Positions 17,533 to 26,301 of a DNA stretch of 64,000 nucleotides are shown here, piece after piece. How positions within the stretch are numbered: the stretch's first letter is position 1; the number at the start of each line of letters is the position of its first letter. The translations under genes and the position numbers were made by a program. This DNA comes from Salinigranum marinum (GTDB lineage: Archaea; Halobacteriota; Halobacteria; Halobacteriales; Haloferacaceae): positions 2,849,398-2,913,397 of the forward strand of contig NZ_CP100461.1 in the NCBI RefSeq assembly GCF_024228675.1, read 5' to 3'. The notes under the pieces are model-generated. The model was not told the DNA's origin. It was given only the letters and a program-made list of their open reading frames with translations, and ran no database searches.

Positions 17533-19324
17533 GTTCGACCGCTCTCTCCACCGACCCTGTTTCCATCCCCGTCCCCGATCCCGCCGAGACGTTTCCACGG
17601 CGGCCGACGAAGAGCGTCGTCTCCCGTCCGGACGCCCGGAGGAAGACGGTTCGCGTGTCGTAGCCGTCGAGCGTGGCGGAGAGCGGCCCGGCGTCGTCCG
17701 CCGCCGCGACGATCAGCGCGGGCCTGTCGTCGCCGGGGAGCGCCGCGAGCGCTGTCCGGTTGACCGCGCAGGCTGCGTCTAGATCGGCCCGGGCGAAATA
17801 CCACTGGAGCGGCAGGGTCGTCCCCATGTCGGCACAGGCGGGCGGGATCGCGCTCTCGCTCGCGTCGGCGACGAACGTCTCGCCGTAGAAGACGACGTCG
17901 GGGGTGGGGCCGTCGTCCCCGGTCGGGAGCGAGTCGACCGTCGGTCGAACGTCGTCGGTCGGCTGTGCGTACTGCACCAGCGGGTTGTCCGCCGACTGGG
18001 GCTGGACATAGACCGTCGTGGCGGCGGTCGCCCCGACCTGGCCGGCGACGAGGAGGAGCGCGCACGCGACGACGCTCGCTCGCCGGCGGTCGCCCGAGGC
18101 GAGGGCCGCCCGGCCGCGGCGATAGACGACCCCGACGCCGACGGCCGCCGGGACGGCCAGCGGGACCAGCGCGTTCACCGTGATCCACGCGCCGTAGATG
18201 TCGGTGCCGAGCGGGTAGCCCACGACGCTGACGAGCCCCCAGTACGAGGCGAAGAGAACCAGTGGCCGTGGGTCCGGCGTCGCGTAGCGTTCGACGAGAA
18301 GCCCCCCGAGTGCGAACGTCGAGAGGGCACCGGCCCCCAGCGCGAGCGTTTCGAGAAAGCGCCCGAGGAAACAGCCGTAGGCGGTCACGACGCTGTCTTT
18401 GTGACAGCCCGGTTCCGTCGTCCCGCCGAACCAGTACGACAGCCCGTTCCTAACGTCCGTCGTCGCCGCGTCGACCACGGACGGGAACAGCCGCGGGCGT
18501 CGCAGCGCGTCCCACAGGCCGGCCGCCTCGGCACCGACGCCGGTCCGCGGGGCGAAGAAGAAGAGCGTGACGAGGAGCCAGACGCCCACGACGCCGACGG
18601 CGTGGGCCGCGAGACGGCGGTGGCGCGGTGTCGGACTCCGGACGGCGGCGAGTGCGGCCCGTCCGTGCCGACGGACGACGTCGATGCCGGTCTCGGGGGC
18701 GTGTGGGCGGAAGAGTTCGTGGTCGACGAGCAGTGCGGTCGCCCCGACCCAGACCAGGAGATAGACGAGGGCGTTCTCCTTGGCGGCGAAGCCGAGCGCG
18801 ACGAAGAGGGCGGCGGCGTAGACGTAGCTGACGCGGCGCGTGTCCGCGGCCCGGACGAGACAGCCGAAGGCGACGAACGAGAAGGCCGCCACGAGGAGCG
18901 TGCTCCGGAGGAATCGCGAGTAGTAGAGGAGGACGGGATTGAACGCGAGGAAGACGGCGAGCGCGACGAGTTCCACATCGCGGAGTCGCTCGCGGAACAG
19001 GAGCGCCGCGAGCGGGAGGAGCCCCCCGACGACGGCGACGGGGAGTCGGGCCACGGCGTCGCTCGGCCCGAGCAGGCCGAACAGGGCCGCGTCGGCGTAC
19101 TGGACCAGCGGCCCGTGGACGATGTAGCGGTAGGAGATCGATCCCGTCTCCAGGTAGCGGAGCGCCCAGTACGCGACGCGGCCCTCGTCGAAGTGTGCGG
19201 TCCGGCCTCCCAGACCGACCAGTCGGACGAGGAGCGCGACGCCGGCCACGACGACCACCAGCCGGCGTGGGTCGGAGAGGAGGCGTCGGAGGTGACCGGT
19301 GCGGTGGGCGGATTGATCGGCCAT
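17513..19324 (-). CDS. Flippase-associated membrane protein, Agl23 family (TIGR03663-like)
   Basis: A 603-residue membrane protein with about a dozen hydrophobic segments and an ArnT/PMT-like N-terminal signature (AHFDEGRVAYWALRYLETG), followed by HGPLVQYADAALFGLLG. The C-terminal roughly 150 residues form an extracytoplasmic domain. I recognise the haloarchaeal Agl23 family, linked to N-glycosylation and the flipping of lipid-linked sugars. ATG 19324 (MADQSAHRTGHL) is preferred over an upstream in-frame start at 19387 because the extension lacks acidic character. A tandem-repeat array lies just upstream. Confidence 0.82.
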   Translation of the reverse strand: MADQSAHRTGHLRRLLSDPRRLVVVVAGVALLVRLVGLGGRTAHFDEGRVAYWALRYLETGSISYRYIVHGPLVQYADAALFGLLGPSDAVARLPVAVVGGLLPLAALLFRERLRDVELVALAVFLAFNPVLLYYSRFLRSTLLVAAFSFVAFGCLVRAADTRRVSYVYAAALFVALGFAAKENALVYLLVWVGATALLVDHELFRPHAPETGIDVVRRHGRAALAAVRSPTPRHRRLAAHAVGVVGVWLLVTLFFFAPRTGVGAEAAGLWDALRRPRLFPSVVDAATTDVRNGLSYWFGGTTEPGCHKDSVVTAYGCFLGRFLETLALGAGALSTFALGGLLVERYATPDPRPLVLFASYWGLVSVVGYPLGTDIYGAWITVNALVPLAVPAAVGVGVVYRRGRAALASGDRRRASVVACALLLVAGQVGATAATTVYVQPQSADNPLVQYAQPTDDVRPTVDSLPTGDDGPTPDVVFYGETFVADASESAIPPACADMGTTLPLQWYFARADLDAACAVNRTALAALPGDDRPALIVAAADDAGPLSATLDGYDTRTVFLRASGRETTLFVGRRGNVSAGSGTGMETGSVERAVELRPEPR

Positions 19325-19422
19325 ATCGACGCCGCCGTCCGGACCGAGCAAGTAGCTACCCGAGGGTACGACGATCGTTTTACCCACCGTCCCCAGGCGT
19401 GAGCGTCTGGCGGGAGACGGGA

Positions 19423-19569
19423 GAGTTCGGCGACTCGGCGGGTTAGGGAGTTCGGCGACTCGACGGGTCGAGAGTTCGGCGACTCGGCGGGTTAGGGAGT
19501 TCGGCGACTCGACGGGTCGAGAGTTCGGCGACTCGGCGGGTTAGGGAGTTCGGTGACTCGGCGGATCGA
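19423..19569. repeat. Tandem repeat array, 24/25-bp units, six copies
   Basis: Alternating units GAGTTCGGCGACTCGGCGGG+TTAGG (25 bp) and GAGTTCGGCGACTCGACGGG+TCGA (24 bp) form a compound 49-bp repeat: units start at 19423, 19448, 19472, 19497, 19521 and 19546. The first five are identical within their class and the last carries changes (GGTG, GCGGATCGA). There are no spacers, so this is not CRISPR. It lies between the 3' end of the HTH gene (19584) and the agl23-like start (19324). The near-identity of the copies suggests recent slippage or unequal exchange. Confidence 0.92.
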
Positions 19570-19583
19570 ACAGAACGTGACCG

Positions 19584-19871
19584 CTACTCGGCGGCGCAGG
19601 CTTCCGCGTCGGCTTCTTCGCCGTTCTTCAGCTCGTCGGCCGTCTCGTTGAGTTGGTAGAGGTTCTGCCGGGCGTCGGCGAAGTAGACGTCCTCGTCGAC
19701 GACGCCGATCCCCTCCAGCCGTTCGAGGGCGTACCGTACCGTCCGCGCCGACAGCATCGACTCCTCGACGATCCCCTTCTGGGTGAGTGGGCCGTTGTAT
19801 TCGAGTACCTTGAAGACGAGTTTCGCGCTCGGGGGGAGGTCGTCGAGACTCTCCTCTTCGGATCCAGCCAT
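19584..19871 (-). CDS. MarR/winged-helix transcriptional regulator
   Basis: A 95-residue DNA-binding protein. Residues 10-70 form a winged helix: KLVFKVLEYNGPLTQKGIV, the recognition-helix region ESMLSARTVRYALERLEGIG and a wing (VDEDVYFADARQNLYQL). The acidic tail ends in EADAEACAAE with one Cys. ATG 19871 gives MAGSEEESLDDLPPSAKL; the longer frame to 20009 runs antisense into the EMC6-like gene. It is divergent from the EMC6-like/ABCE1 operon with about 100 bp between starts, so it may regulate that operon or itself (inference). Confidence 0.85.
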   Translation of the reverse strand: MAGSEEESLDDLPPSAKLVFKVLEYNGPLTQKGIVEESMLSARTVRYALERLEGIGVVDEDVYFADARQNLYQLNETADELKNGEEADAEACAAE

Positions 19872-19973
19872 TAAGTCGTTCGAGACGCGCCACGGGCATA
19901 AAGGTTGATAGACGGCCGTGACGCGGGCGCACGGAACGAACGGCTTTTGACGCACGCTCTCGCACGGGCACGT

Positions 19974-20288
19974 ATGGCTACCGAAACGCAGACCGGCCTC
20001 TCCAAACACCTCCGGGGAGTGACCGTCACCACGCTCGCCTGTCTGGCGGGCATCGCGGCGGCGGTCGCGTCGGGCTTCGTCGTCGGGACGGATCCCGCGG
20101 CGGCCTCCGACCGGCTGACGGTGGGGATCCTCGCCGGCTTCATCGCTCTGCAGTTCCCCCTCCTGCGGGTCGTCGGGATCGACGTCGCCGACTTCGGGGC
20201 GAAGGACTACCTCTACGTCGGCTTCATGACGTTCACGCTGTGGTTCATCACCTTCGCGATCATGCTCACCGCGGGCGTGACCCTCTGA
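19974..20288 (+). CDS. EMC6-like membrane protein
   Basis: A 104-residue protein with three hydrophobic segments (about residues 17-37, 48-65 and 78-100), matching the small haloarchaeal family annotated as EMC6-like. Eukaryotic EMC6 is a core subunit of the ER membrane insertase complex; a role in membrane-protein biogenesis in archaea is inferred from fold similarity only. It overlaps the ABCE1 start by 1 bp (TGATG at 20286-20290) and is translationally coupled to it. Confidence 0.8.
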   Translation: MATETQTGLSKHLRGVTVTTLACLAGIAAAVASGFVVGTDPAAASDRLTVGILAGFIALQFPLLRVVGIDVADFGAKDYLYVGFMTFTLWFITFAIMLTAGVTL

Positions 20289-22117
20289 TGGCCGACGACA
20301 GCATCGCGGTCGTCGACCTCGACCGCTGTCAGCCGGATCGCTGCAACTACGAGTGTGCGAAGTACTGCCCCCCGAACAGAACGGGGAAGGACTGTATCGT
20401 CACCCGCGGCGAACACTACGAGGAAGACGAACCGTACGAGGGCGACCCCGACCAGGTCCGGATCTCGGAGGAGATCTGTCTGGGCGAGACCTGCGGCATC
20501 TGTGTCGAGAAGTGCCCGTTCGACGCCATCGAGATCATCAACCTCCCGACCGAGTTGGAGGAAGATCCCGTCCACCGCTACGGCGAGAACGCCTTCGCGC
20601 TCTACGGTCTGCCGATCCCCGACGCCGGCTCCGTGACGGGCATCCTCGGCCCCAACGGCATCGGGAAGTCCACCGCCGTGCACATCCTCGCGGACGAGCT
20701 CGTCCCGAACCTCGGTGAGTATGGAGAAGAGCCGGGGTGGGAGGCGGTGCTCGACCGCTACCGCGGCTCGGGCCTGCAGAACTACATCGAGGCGCTGCTC
20801 GACGACGAGGTCACCGTCGCCCGCAAGCCACAGTACGTCGACCAGATCCCCAAGCAGTTCGACGGGAAGACCAGCGAACTCCTCGCGGCGACCGACGAGC
20901 GGGGCGTCCTCGACGACCTCGTCTCCAGGTTGGGGATCCGGCCCGTCATCGACCAACCGATCGACACCCTCTCTGGGGGAGAGCTCCAGCGGGTCGCGCT
21001 CGCGGCGACGATCGCACGCGACCGCGACTTCTACTTCCTCGACGAGATCACCCCCTACCTGGACATCGGCCAGCGCGTCACCGCGGCGCGGCTCGTGCAG
21101 GAACTCGCCGACGACGACGACCGCGCCGTGCTGGTCGTCGAACACGACCTGGCCGTGCTCGACCTGCTCGCCGACTCGCTGCACGTCGGCTACGGCCGAC
21201 CGGGCGCGTTCGGCGTCATCACCGACCCCAAGAGCGTTCGAAACGGGATCAACGAGTACCTCAAGGGCTACCTCTCGAACGAGAACATGCGCATCCGCCC
21301 GAACGCGATCACGTTCGAGGAGCACGCCCCCCGCGAGACCACCAAGAGCGCGCCGCTCGTCGAGTACCCCGCCCTGGAGAAGTCCTACGGCGACGGGGAG
21401 TTCTCGCTCACGGTGGAGGGCGGCACGATCTACCACTCGGAAGTGCTCGGGATCGTCGGGCCGAACGGGATCGGCAAGTCAACCCTCGCGAAGCTGTTCG
21501 CCGGGCAACTGGAGCCCGACGCCGGCGAACTCGACTTCAGGCTCGACATCGCGTACAAGCCGCAGTACATCGATATCGACCAGCCGATGCGTGTCGACGC
21601 CTTCCTCTCTTCGATTACCTCAGACTTCGGCACCTCACTGTGGGACACGGAGATCGCGGGGCCACTCCAGCTAGAGCGGATCATGGAGCAACAGCTCACG
21701 GACCTGTCGGGCGGGGAGCGCCAGCGGGTGGCGATCGCCGCGACCCTTTCCGAAGACGCCGACCTCTACGTGCTGGACGAGCCGTCTGCCCATCTGGACG
21801 TCGAACAGCGGGTGCGGGCGACCACGGCGATCCGACGGTACGCCGAGAACCACGACGCGACCGTGATGGTCATCGACCACGACATCTACATGATCGACCT
21901 GCTCGCCGACCGCCTGATGGTGTTCGACGGCGAACCCGCCGTCGAGGGCCACGCCGGCACCCCCCAGGAGATGCGCGAGGGCATGAACGACTTCCTCTCG
22001 GACCTCGACATCACGTTCCGCCGCGACGAGCGCACCGGCCGGCCGCGGATCAACAAACCCGACTCGCAGCTGGACCGGAAACAGAAGCGGGCGGGCGAGT
22101 ACTACTACGCCCCCTGA
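20288..22117 (+). CDS. Ribosome recycling ATPase ABCE1/Rli1
   Basis: A 609-residue protein with two 4Fe-4S ferredoxin motifs at the N-terminus (CQPDRCNYECAKYCP and CLGETCGICVEKCPFDAI) and two ABC ATPase modules with Walker A GPNGIGKST twice and signatures LSGGELQR and LSGGERQR. Hinge and helix-loop-helix regions are present. ABCE1 splits 70S ribosomes after termination together with aRF1/Pelota and is essential in archaea. Length is typical (about 600). It is coupled to the EMC6-like gene, linking ribosome recycling and membrane insertion in one transcript. Confidence 0.97.
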   Translation: MADDSIAVVDLDRCQPDRCNYECAKYCPPNRTGKDCIVTRGEHYEEDEPYEGDPDQVRISEEICLGETCGICVEKCPFDAIEIINLPTELEEDPVHRYGENAFALYGLPIPDAGSVTGILGPNGIGKSTAVHILADELVPNLGEYGEEPGWEAVLDRYRGSGLQNYIEALLDDEVTVARKPQYVDQIPKQFDGKTSELLAATDERGVLDDLVSRLGIRPVIDQPIDTLSGGELQRVALAATIARDRDFYFLDEITPYLDIGQRVTAARLVQELADDDDRAVLVVEHDLAVLDLLADSLHVGYGRPGAFGVITDPKSVRNGINEYLKGYLSNENMRIRPNAITFEEHAPRETTKSAPLVEYPALEKSYGDGEFSLTVEGGTIYHSEVLGIVGPNGIGKSTLAKLFAGQLEPDAGELDFRLDIAYKPQYIDIDQPMRVDAFLSSITSDFGTSLWDTEIAGPLQLERIMEQQLTDLSGGERQRVAIAATLSEDADLYVLDEPSAHLDVEQRVRATTAIRRYAENHDATVMVIDHDIYMIDLLADRLMVFDGEPAVEGHAGTPQEMREGMNDFLSDLDITFRRDERTGRPRINKPDSQLDRKQKRAGEYYYAP

Positions 22118-22198
22118 TCGCTCTCTCCACCCGCATCAGGGCCGGGCACCGAGCCGGGCGGAACGCTGATGGTGTCACTCTCCATACACGAGCGTGTG

Positions 22199-22651
22199 AT
22201 GCGACTCACCAGCGACGCGTTCGACGACGGTGACGCGATCCCCGAGCGGTACGGCTACCGCGCGGAGAACCTGAACCCGCCGTTGGCGATCGAGAGCCCT
22301 CCCGAAGAGGCGGAGGCGCTGGCACTCGTCGTCGACGACCCCGACGCGGTCGAACCCGCGGGGAAGGTGTGGGATCACTGGGTGGTGTGGAACCTCCCCG
22401 CCGACCGGACCGAGGTCCCCGTCGGCTTCGACCCGACGGGCGTGGGGGGACGCGAGGGGACGAACGACTACGGCGAAGTCGGCTACGGCGGGCCGAATCC
22501 GCCGGACCGCGAGCACACCTACCGCTTCGTCGCGTACGCGCTCGACACGACGGTCGACCTCGGGTCCGGGGCGACGAAAGCCGACCTCGAAGCCGCGATC
22601 GAGGGGCACGTCCTCGCGGCCGCACGGCTCACCGGGACGTACGCGCCCTGA
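22199..22651 (+). CDS. YbhB/YbcL family (PEBP/Raf kinase inhibitor-like) protein
   Basis: A 150-residue PEBP-fold protein with LVVDDPDAVEP (the DPD motif) and VWDHWVVWNLPADRTEVP at the ligand pocket, followed by GYGGPNPPDREHTYRF, the family's GPxPP-DxxHRY-like signature. Prokaryotic members are soluble, and their ligands and roles are poorly known. I prefer ATG 22199 (MRLTSDAFDDGDAIPERYG), the usual family start; an in-frame ATG at 22169 adds ten residues and cannot be excluded. It lies about 80 bp after ABCE1. Confidence 0.9.
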   Translation: MRLTSDAFDDGDAIPERYGYRAENLNPPLAIESPPEEAEALALVVDDPDAVEPAGKVWDHWVVWNLPADRTEVPVGFDPTGVGGREGTNDYGEVGYGGPNPPDREHTYRFVAYALDTTVDLGSGATKADLEAAIEGHVLAAARLTGTYAP

Positions 22652-22702
22652 GTTCGCGAGCCACACCGGATCGACCGACGCAGAGGCCTCTCGTCCTCGT
22701 GT

Positions 22703-23701
22703 TCAGCCCGACAGGACGACGCCCTCGTCGGCCGCCTCGTCGACGGCCAGGTCGTAGCCGAACGTCTCGACGAGCTCTCGGTTCGTCCGGACGTGCGCCG
22801 TGAGCCGCGGGAGCCGGACGGAGCCACCGGCGAGCGCCAGCGGGACGACGAGCTGGTCGGCGAGGTGAGCGTCGACGACACCCGGGCCGTCGAGCCACTG
22901 GTCGCACGCGTCGACCGCGCCGTCGGCGACGTCCTCGGCGGGGACACCGCGCTCACCGAGAGCGTCGAACCCCGCACGCGTCCCCCCGGCGACCGACAGG
23001 AGCAACGCGAAGCCGGGGCAGTCGGTCTCGGCGACGGTCGCGGTGGTCTCGGCGACGGGAAGCGAGAGCCGGTCACGGACGCGGCCGAGCGCGCGGTCGG
23101 GAACGTCGTCCGCGAGGTCGGTCGCGGCGACGGCGTGTGCGCTCGCGACGAGGTCGCCGCGCGAGTCGACGGCGAGCGGGCGGAGCGGCGAGGGGGCGAC
23201 GTGGAGCGTGGCGCGGCCGCCCCCGACGGGGTAGAAGCCGCGACGCCGGAGGGCGACGTCGGCCGCGAGACCGTACCGTGCGAGCAACGGCAGTTTGACC
23301 CGGCGCAGGTAGTCGAGCGTCGGTGCCCACTTCACGTCGGTCCCGCCCGACGCCGTGACGGAGATCGGCGCGTCGATCCCGGTCGCGAGCGGGACGACGG
23401 TGTCGAAGACGAGCGCGACGCTGCCGGCGGTGCCGACGTCGACCGCCACGTCGCCGGCCGGCGACCGGGTCGGCGCGAACGAGAGCGTCTCCGACCCGAC
23501 TGCGTCGCCGTCGACCGTCGCGTCGGTGAGTTCCGCGGCCGCCTCGACGCAGGCGAGGTGTTGTGGTCGCAGGCCAGGCGACGGCCGGTCGGCGCGGACG
23601 CCCGTCATCTCGAACGGTCGACCGGTGAGGCTGGCGAGCGTCAGGGCCGTCCGGAGGAGTTGCCCGCCGCCGGCGGAGCCGTCGAGTTCGAGCGCGTTCA
23701 T
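22703..23701 (-). CDS. rtcA: RNA 3'-terminal phosphate cyclase
   Basis: A 332-residue enzyme starting MNALELDGSAGGGQLLRTAL, the conserved RtcA N-terminus, with RPSPGLRPQHLACVEAAAEL and SVTASGGTDVKWAPTLDYL, and the catalytic-histidine region VDAHLADQLVVPLALAGG. It forms RNA 2',3'-cyclic phosphate ends through an AMP-histidine intermediate. Its start overlaps the stop of the upstream UspA gene by 4 bp, so the two are coupled. Confidence 0.94.
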   Translation of the reverse strand: MNALELDGSAGGGQLLRTALTLASLTGRPFEMTGVRADRPSPGLRPQHLACVEAAAELTDATVDGDAVGSETLSFAPTRSPAGDVAVDVGTAGSVALVFDTVVPLATGIDAPISVTASGGTDVKWAPTLDYLRRVKLPLLARYGLAADVALRRRGFYPVGGGRATLHVAPSPLRPLAVDSRGDLVASAHAVAATDLADDVPDRALGRVRDRLSLPVAETTATVAETDCPGFALLLSVAGGTRAGFDALGERGVPAEDVADGAVDACDQWLDGPGVVDAHLADQLVVPLALAGGSVRLPRLTAHVRTNRELVETFGYDLAVDEAADEGVVLSG

Positions 23702-24153
23702 GTGACGACCGTCACGGGCACCGGCGAGCGCTCGATGAGTCCCTTCGCGACGCTGTCGCCGACCGCCTCCCGGTCGGCGGCGCGCCGGTGCCCGACGACG
23801 ATGGCATCGACCGACGTCTCGTCGGCGAGCGCCGGAAGCACCTCGACCGGGTCGCCGGTGGCCACGTGCGTGTCGGCGTCGACGTCGACGACGGCCGCCC
23901 GGTTGGCCGCCTCGTGGAGCAGGTCGTCGCCGGTCGTTCGGGAGTCCTCGATCGCCTCTCGGACGAATCGGGCGCCGTCGTCGCGTTCTCCGTCGTGTGG
24001 CGGTTTCGACCCGTCGCCGCCCGTCACGTGGGCCGCCGGCTCGACGACGTACGTCAACAGGAGCGACGCGCCGAGTCGGACGGCCATGTCGAGCGCGTAG
24101 TCGAGTGCGTCGGCACCGGCGTCTGTCCCGTCGATGGCGACGAGGAGTCGCAT
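23698..24153 (-). CDS. Universal stress protein (UspA family)
   Basis: A 151-residue single Usp domain. It starts MRLLVAIDGTDAGADALDYA, and the C-terminal ATP-binding motif is represented by VVGHRRAADREAVGDSVAKG followed by LIERSPVPVTVVT. It overlaps the rtcA start (ATGA, 23698-23701). A second UspA gene lies 85 bp upstream on the same strand with closely similar ends, probably an old duplication. A specific stress role cannot be inferred. Confidence 0.93.
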   Translation of the reverse strand: MRLLVAIDGTDAGADALDYALDMAVRLGASLLLTYVVEPAAHVTGGDGSKPPHDGERDDGARFVREAIEDSRTTGDDLLHEAANRAAVVDVDADTHVATGDPVEVLPALADETSVDAIVVGHRRAADREAVGDSVAKGLIERSPVPVTVVT

Positions 24154-24238
24154 GTCACGTGAGAACAGGGACCGAGTGTACTACAAGGTAGCGGCGCGCT
24201 CGGGTCCACGGGCCATGGGCCACGGCCGGCCGGCACGC

Positions 24239-24685
24239 TCACCGGACGACCGTCACGGGCACCGTCGACCGCTCGACGAGCCCCTTCGCGACGCTCCCGA
24301 CGAGCCCCTCGTACCGCCCGGAGAGTCCGCGATGGCCCACGAAGAGCCCCTCTATCTCCTCGCGCTCGGTGAGGTCGGGGATGACCTGGAGCGGCGGGCC
24401 GTACAGCAGTTCGGTCTCGACGGCGACGCCGGCGTCGCGCGCGTAGTCGGCGGCGTCGGCGAGGACGCGTTCGGCGTCCGCCTCTGCGCCCTCGACGGCC
24501 TCGGCGATGAGCCGGCCGGCCGCGTCGTCGAAGCTCGTCGGTTCGTCGCCGCCGGTGTCGACGACGGCCGGTTCGACCGCCTGCACCACGAGCAGGTCGC
24601 TGTCGAGTCGGGCCGCGAGATCCGTGGCGTACGCGAGCGCGTGGTCGCTCGCGTCGGATCCGTCGACCGCAACGAGGAACGTCAT
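24239..24685 (-). CDS. Universal stress protein (UspA family)
   Basis: A 148-residue single Usp domain: MTFLVAVDGSDASDHALAYA at the N-terminus and the nucleotide-loop region VGHRGLSGRYEGLVGSVAKG with LVERSTVPVTVVR at the end. It resembles the neighbouring UspA at 23698 at both ends and in length. The gap to that gene contains no coding sequence, so the three genes (uspA, uspA, rtcA) could share a transcript. Confidence 0.93.
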   Translation of the reverse strand: MTFLVAVDGSDASDHALAYATDLAARLDSDLLVVQAVEPAVVDTGGDEPTSFDDAAGRLIAEAVEGAEADAERVLADAADYARDAGVAVETELLYGPPLQVIPDLTEREEIEGLFVGHRGLSGRYEGLVGSVAKGLVERSTVPVTVVR

Positions 24686-24845
24686 GGATTGAGATACTCC
24701 ACGATCGGTAAACTACCTGTCGCCGGTTCCCGGTGAGTGAGGATTCGGCCGGTGAGGGCCGGGAGAGGATTGGAAACGCGCCACCGCGGCGGGTGCGGAT
24801 GGAGATCCGAAGGTGCGGCTCACTGGAGGGAAACGCGAGCGATCC

Positions 24846-25367
24846 TCAGCGGACGAGTCGGGAACAGGTGCCGCAGAGGTTCTCCTCTTTGACGTCGACT
24901 TCGCGGACCGTCGGCGAGAAGGACATGACGCATTTGGAGTTGTCACAGTGTTCGAGCCCGAGCGTGTGACCGATCTCGTGGACGACCTCCTTGCGGACGC
25001 GGTCGGCGAACACCTCGCTGGAGGGCTTCGTCGAGATGCCCCCGTCGGAGGAGGTCTGCAAGCGCGCCGTCGAGATGACAGAGCCGTTTCCGTTGAGGTA
25101 CGCGAGGCCGAAGACGTAGTTACGGCGGCGGTAGTACAGGTCCTGTGTGGTGATGCCGATGTTCTTCTCGGCGGACCCAGTGCGCGAGGCGAGTTCGATG
25201 AACTCCTCGGCGCGGTACTGGTTCCGACTGCGATCGTACGCGCCGTCGGGGATCGACTGTTCCTCGTGGACGGTCACGTCGCAGTCGTAGACGGATCGAA
25301 GCGCAGCAGAAGCCTCCCGTTTGACTTGGGCGGGAAGGTCCCCGATCGGCACGATGTCGACGAGCAT
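24846..25367 (-). CDS. amzA: Archaemetzincin zinc metalloprotease
   Basis: A 173-residue protease carrying the complete archaemetzincin signature: HEIGHTLGLEHCDNSKCVM (three His ligands, catalytic Glu, CxxxxCxM) followed by CGTCSRL, which completes the four-cysteine second zinc site. It starts MLVDIVPIGDLPAQV at ATG 25367. Archaemetzincins are soluble and likely cleave short peptides. It diverges from the UPF0146 gene. Confidence 0.95.
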   Translation of the reverse strand: MLVDIVPIGDLPAQVKREASAALRSVYDCDVTVHEEQSIPDGAYDRSRNQYRAEEFIELASRTGSAEKNIGITTQDLYYRRRNYVFGLAYLNGNGSVISTARLQTSSDGGISTKPSSEVFADRVRKEVVHEIGHTLGLEHCDNSKCVMSFSPTVREVDVKEENLCGTCSRLVR

Positions 25368-25406
25368 GCACGGAGTTAAGCGGGGGCCAGTCATAAACAT
25401 CCCGCC

Positions 25407-25808
25407 GTGGATCGCTCGACGCAGCCATCGCTCGTGGACTACCTCGCCCGCTACGACAGTCTCGTCGAGGTCGGGATCGGCCGACGGACCGACGTGGCAC
25501 GGGCGCTCGTCGCCGCCGGCAAGACGGTGACCGCGACGGACGTCCAGCCACGATCCGTCCCGGTGGGAGTCGGGTTCGTCGCGGACGACATCGTCGCCCG
25601 CGCGGCCCGAGCGCCCGGCTCGCTCTACGACGTCGACGCGGTGTACGCGCTCAACCTGCCGCCGGAGCTTCACCGCCCCGCCCGCGACGTGGCCCACGCC
25701 GCCGGTGCCGAGTTCTGCTTCACCACGCTGGGCGGCGATCAGCCCGCCGTGCCGGTCGAGCGAGTGACGCTCCCACGGGAGACGCTCTACGTCGCGCGGA
25801 CGCAGTGA
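25407..25808 (+). CDS. UPF0146 family protein
   Basis: A 133-residue protein with a Rossmann-like N-terminal half (LVEVGIGRRTDVARALVAAG, VTATDVQPR), resembling a SAM-methyltransferase fold but short and without an obvious catalytic motif. The family is archaeal and uncharacterised. Translation probably starts at GTG 25407; the divergent archaemetzincin start is only 39 bp away, so both transcripts are likely leaderless or nearly so. Confidence 0.88.
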   Translation: MDRSTQPSLVDYLARYDSLVEVGIGRRTDVARALVAAGKTVTATDVQPRSVPVGVGFVADDIVARAARAPGSLYDVDAVYALNLPPELHRPARDVAHAAGAEFCFTTLGGDQPAVPVERVTLPRETLYVARTQ

Positions 25809-25929
25809 GGCCGCGATCCCGACCCCGGATGCTCGCCGCCCTTCTCGAGCGGATCGTCGCCACCGAGCGCCGTGGTCTCCGGTGCTCGAGGCGGTGCGTT
25901 GATCACGAAGCGCTCTCGACTGCTCGGTG

Positions 25930-26271
25930 ATGGACGCACTGGTCCACTTCGCCGTCGGTCTCACCGGTGGCCTCCTCGCCCTCCTCCTCGTCGACTGGCA
26001 TCCACGACGGGAGTTCCTCGCCATGTTCGCAAGCGGCGTGTGGGCGCTGGTCCCAGACGCACACTGGATGGTCCGGGCGGTTGGCTTCGACGGCGTCGCT
26101 GACGTCTGGTTCGCGTTCCACCGGAGTCGTCTCGCGAACCTCTGTTGGTTCCACGGCGCTCTCGACCGACGCGAGACCGGACTCCCCAGGGTGGAGATGG
26201 GCGTCTCGCTTGCCGTGCTCCTCGTCGTCGTCGGGGTCTACGCGGCGGTCAACGACTGGGGCGGCAACTGA
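25930..26271 (+). CDS. Small haloarchaeal membrane protein, unknown function
   Basis: A 113-residue protein beginning MDALVHFAVGLTGGLLALLL. Hydrophobic segments lie at about residues 4-20, 30-48 and 92-110; a central loop holds HRSRLANLCWFHGALDRRET. His and Trp residues are frequent near the predicted membrane boundaries. I do not recognise a named family. The start was set at ATG 25930, one codon after an in-frame GTG. It converges with the DCC oxidoreductase gene about 30 bp downstream. Confidence 0.75.
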   Translation: MDALVHFAVGLTGGLLALLLVDWHPRREFLAMFASGVWALVPDAHWMVRAVGFDGVADVWFAFHRSRLANLCWFHGALDRRETGLPRVEMGVSLAVLLVVVGVYAAVNDWGGN

Positions 26272-26301
26272 CTCCCCTCGCGGCGGTCACGCTCTCGGGA
26301 G

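Noticed and set aside
19423-19569. Repeat array considered as CRISPR
   Set aside because: Units are contiguous with no unique spacers and no cas genes are in the window.
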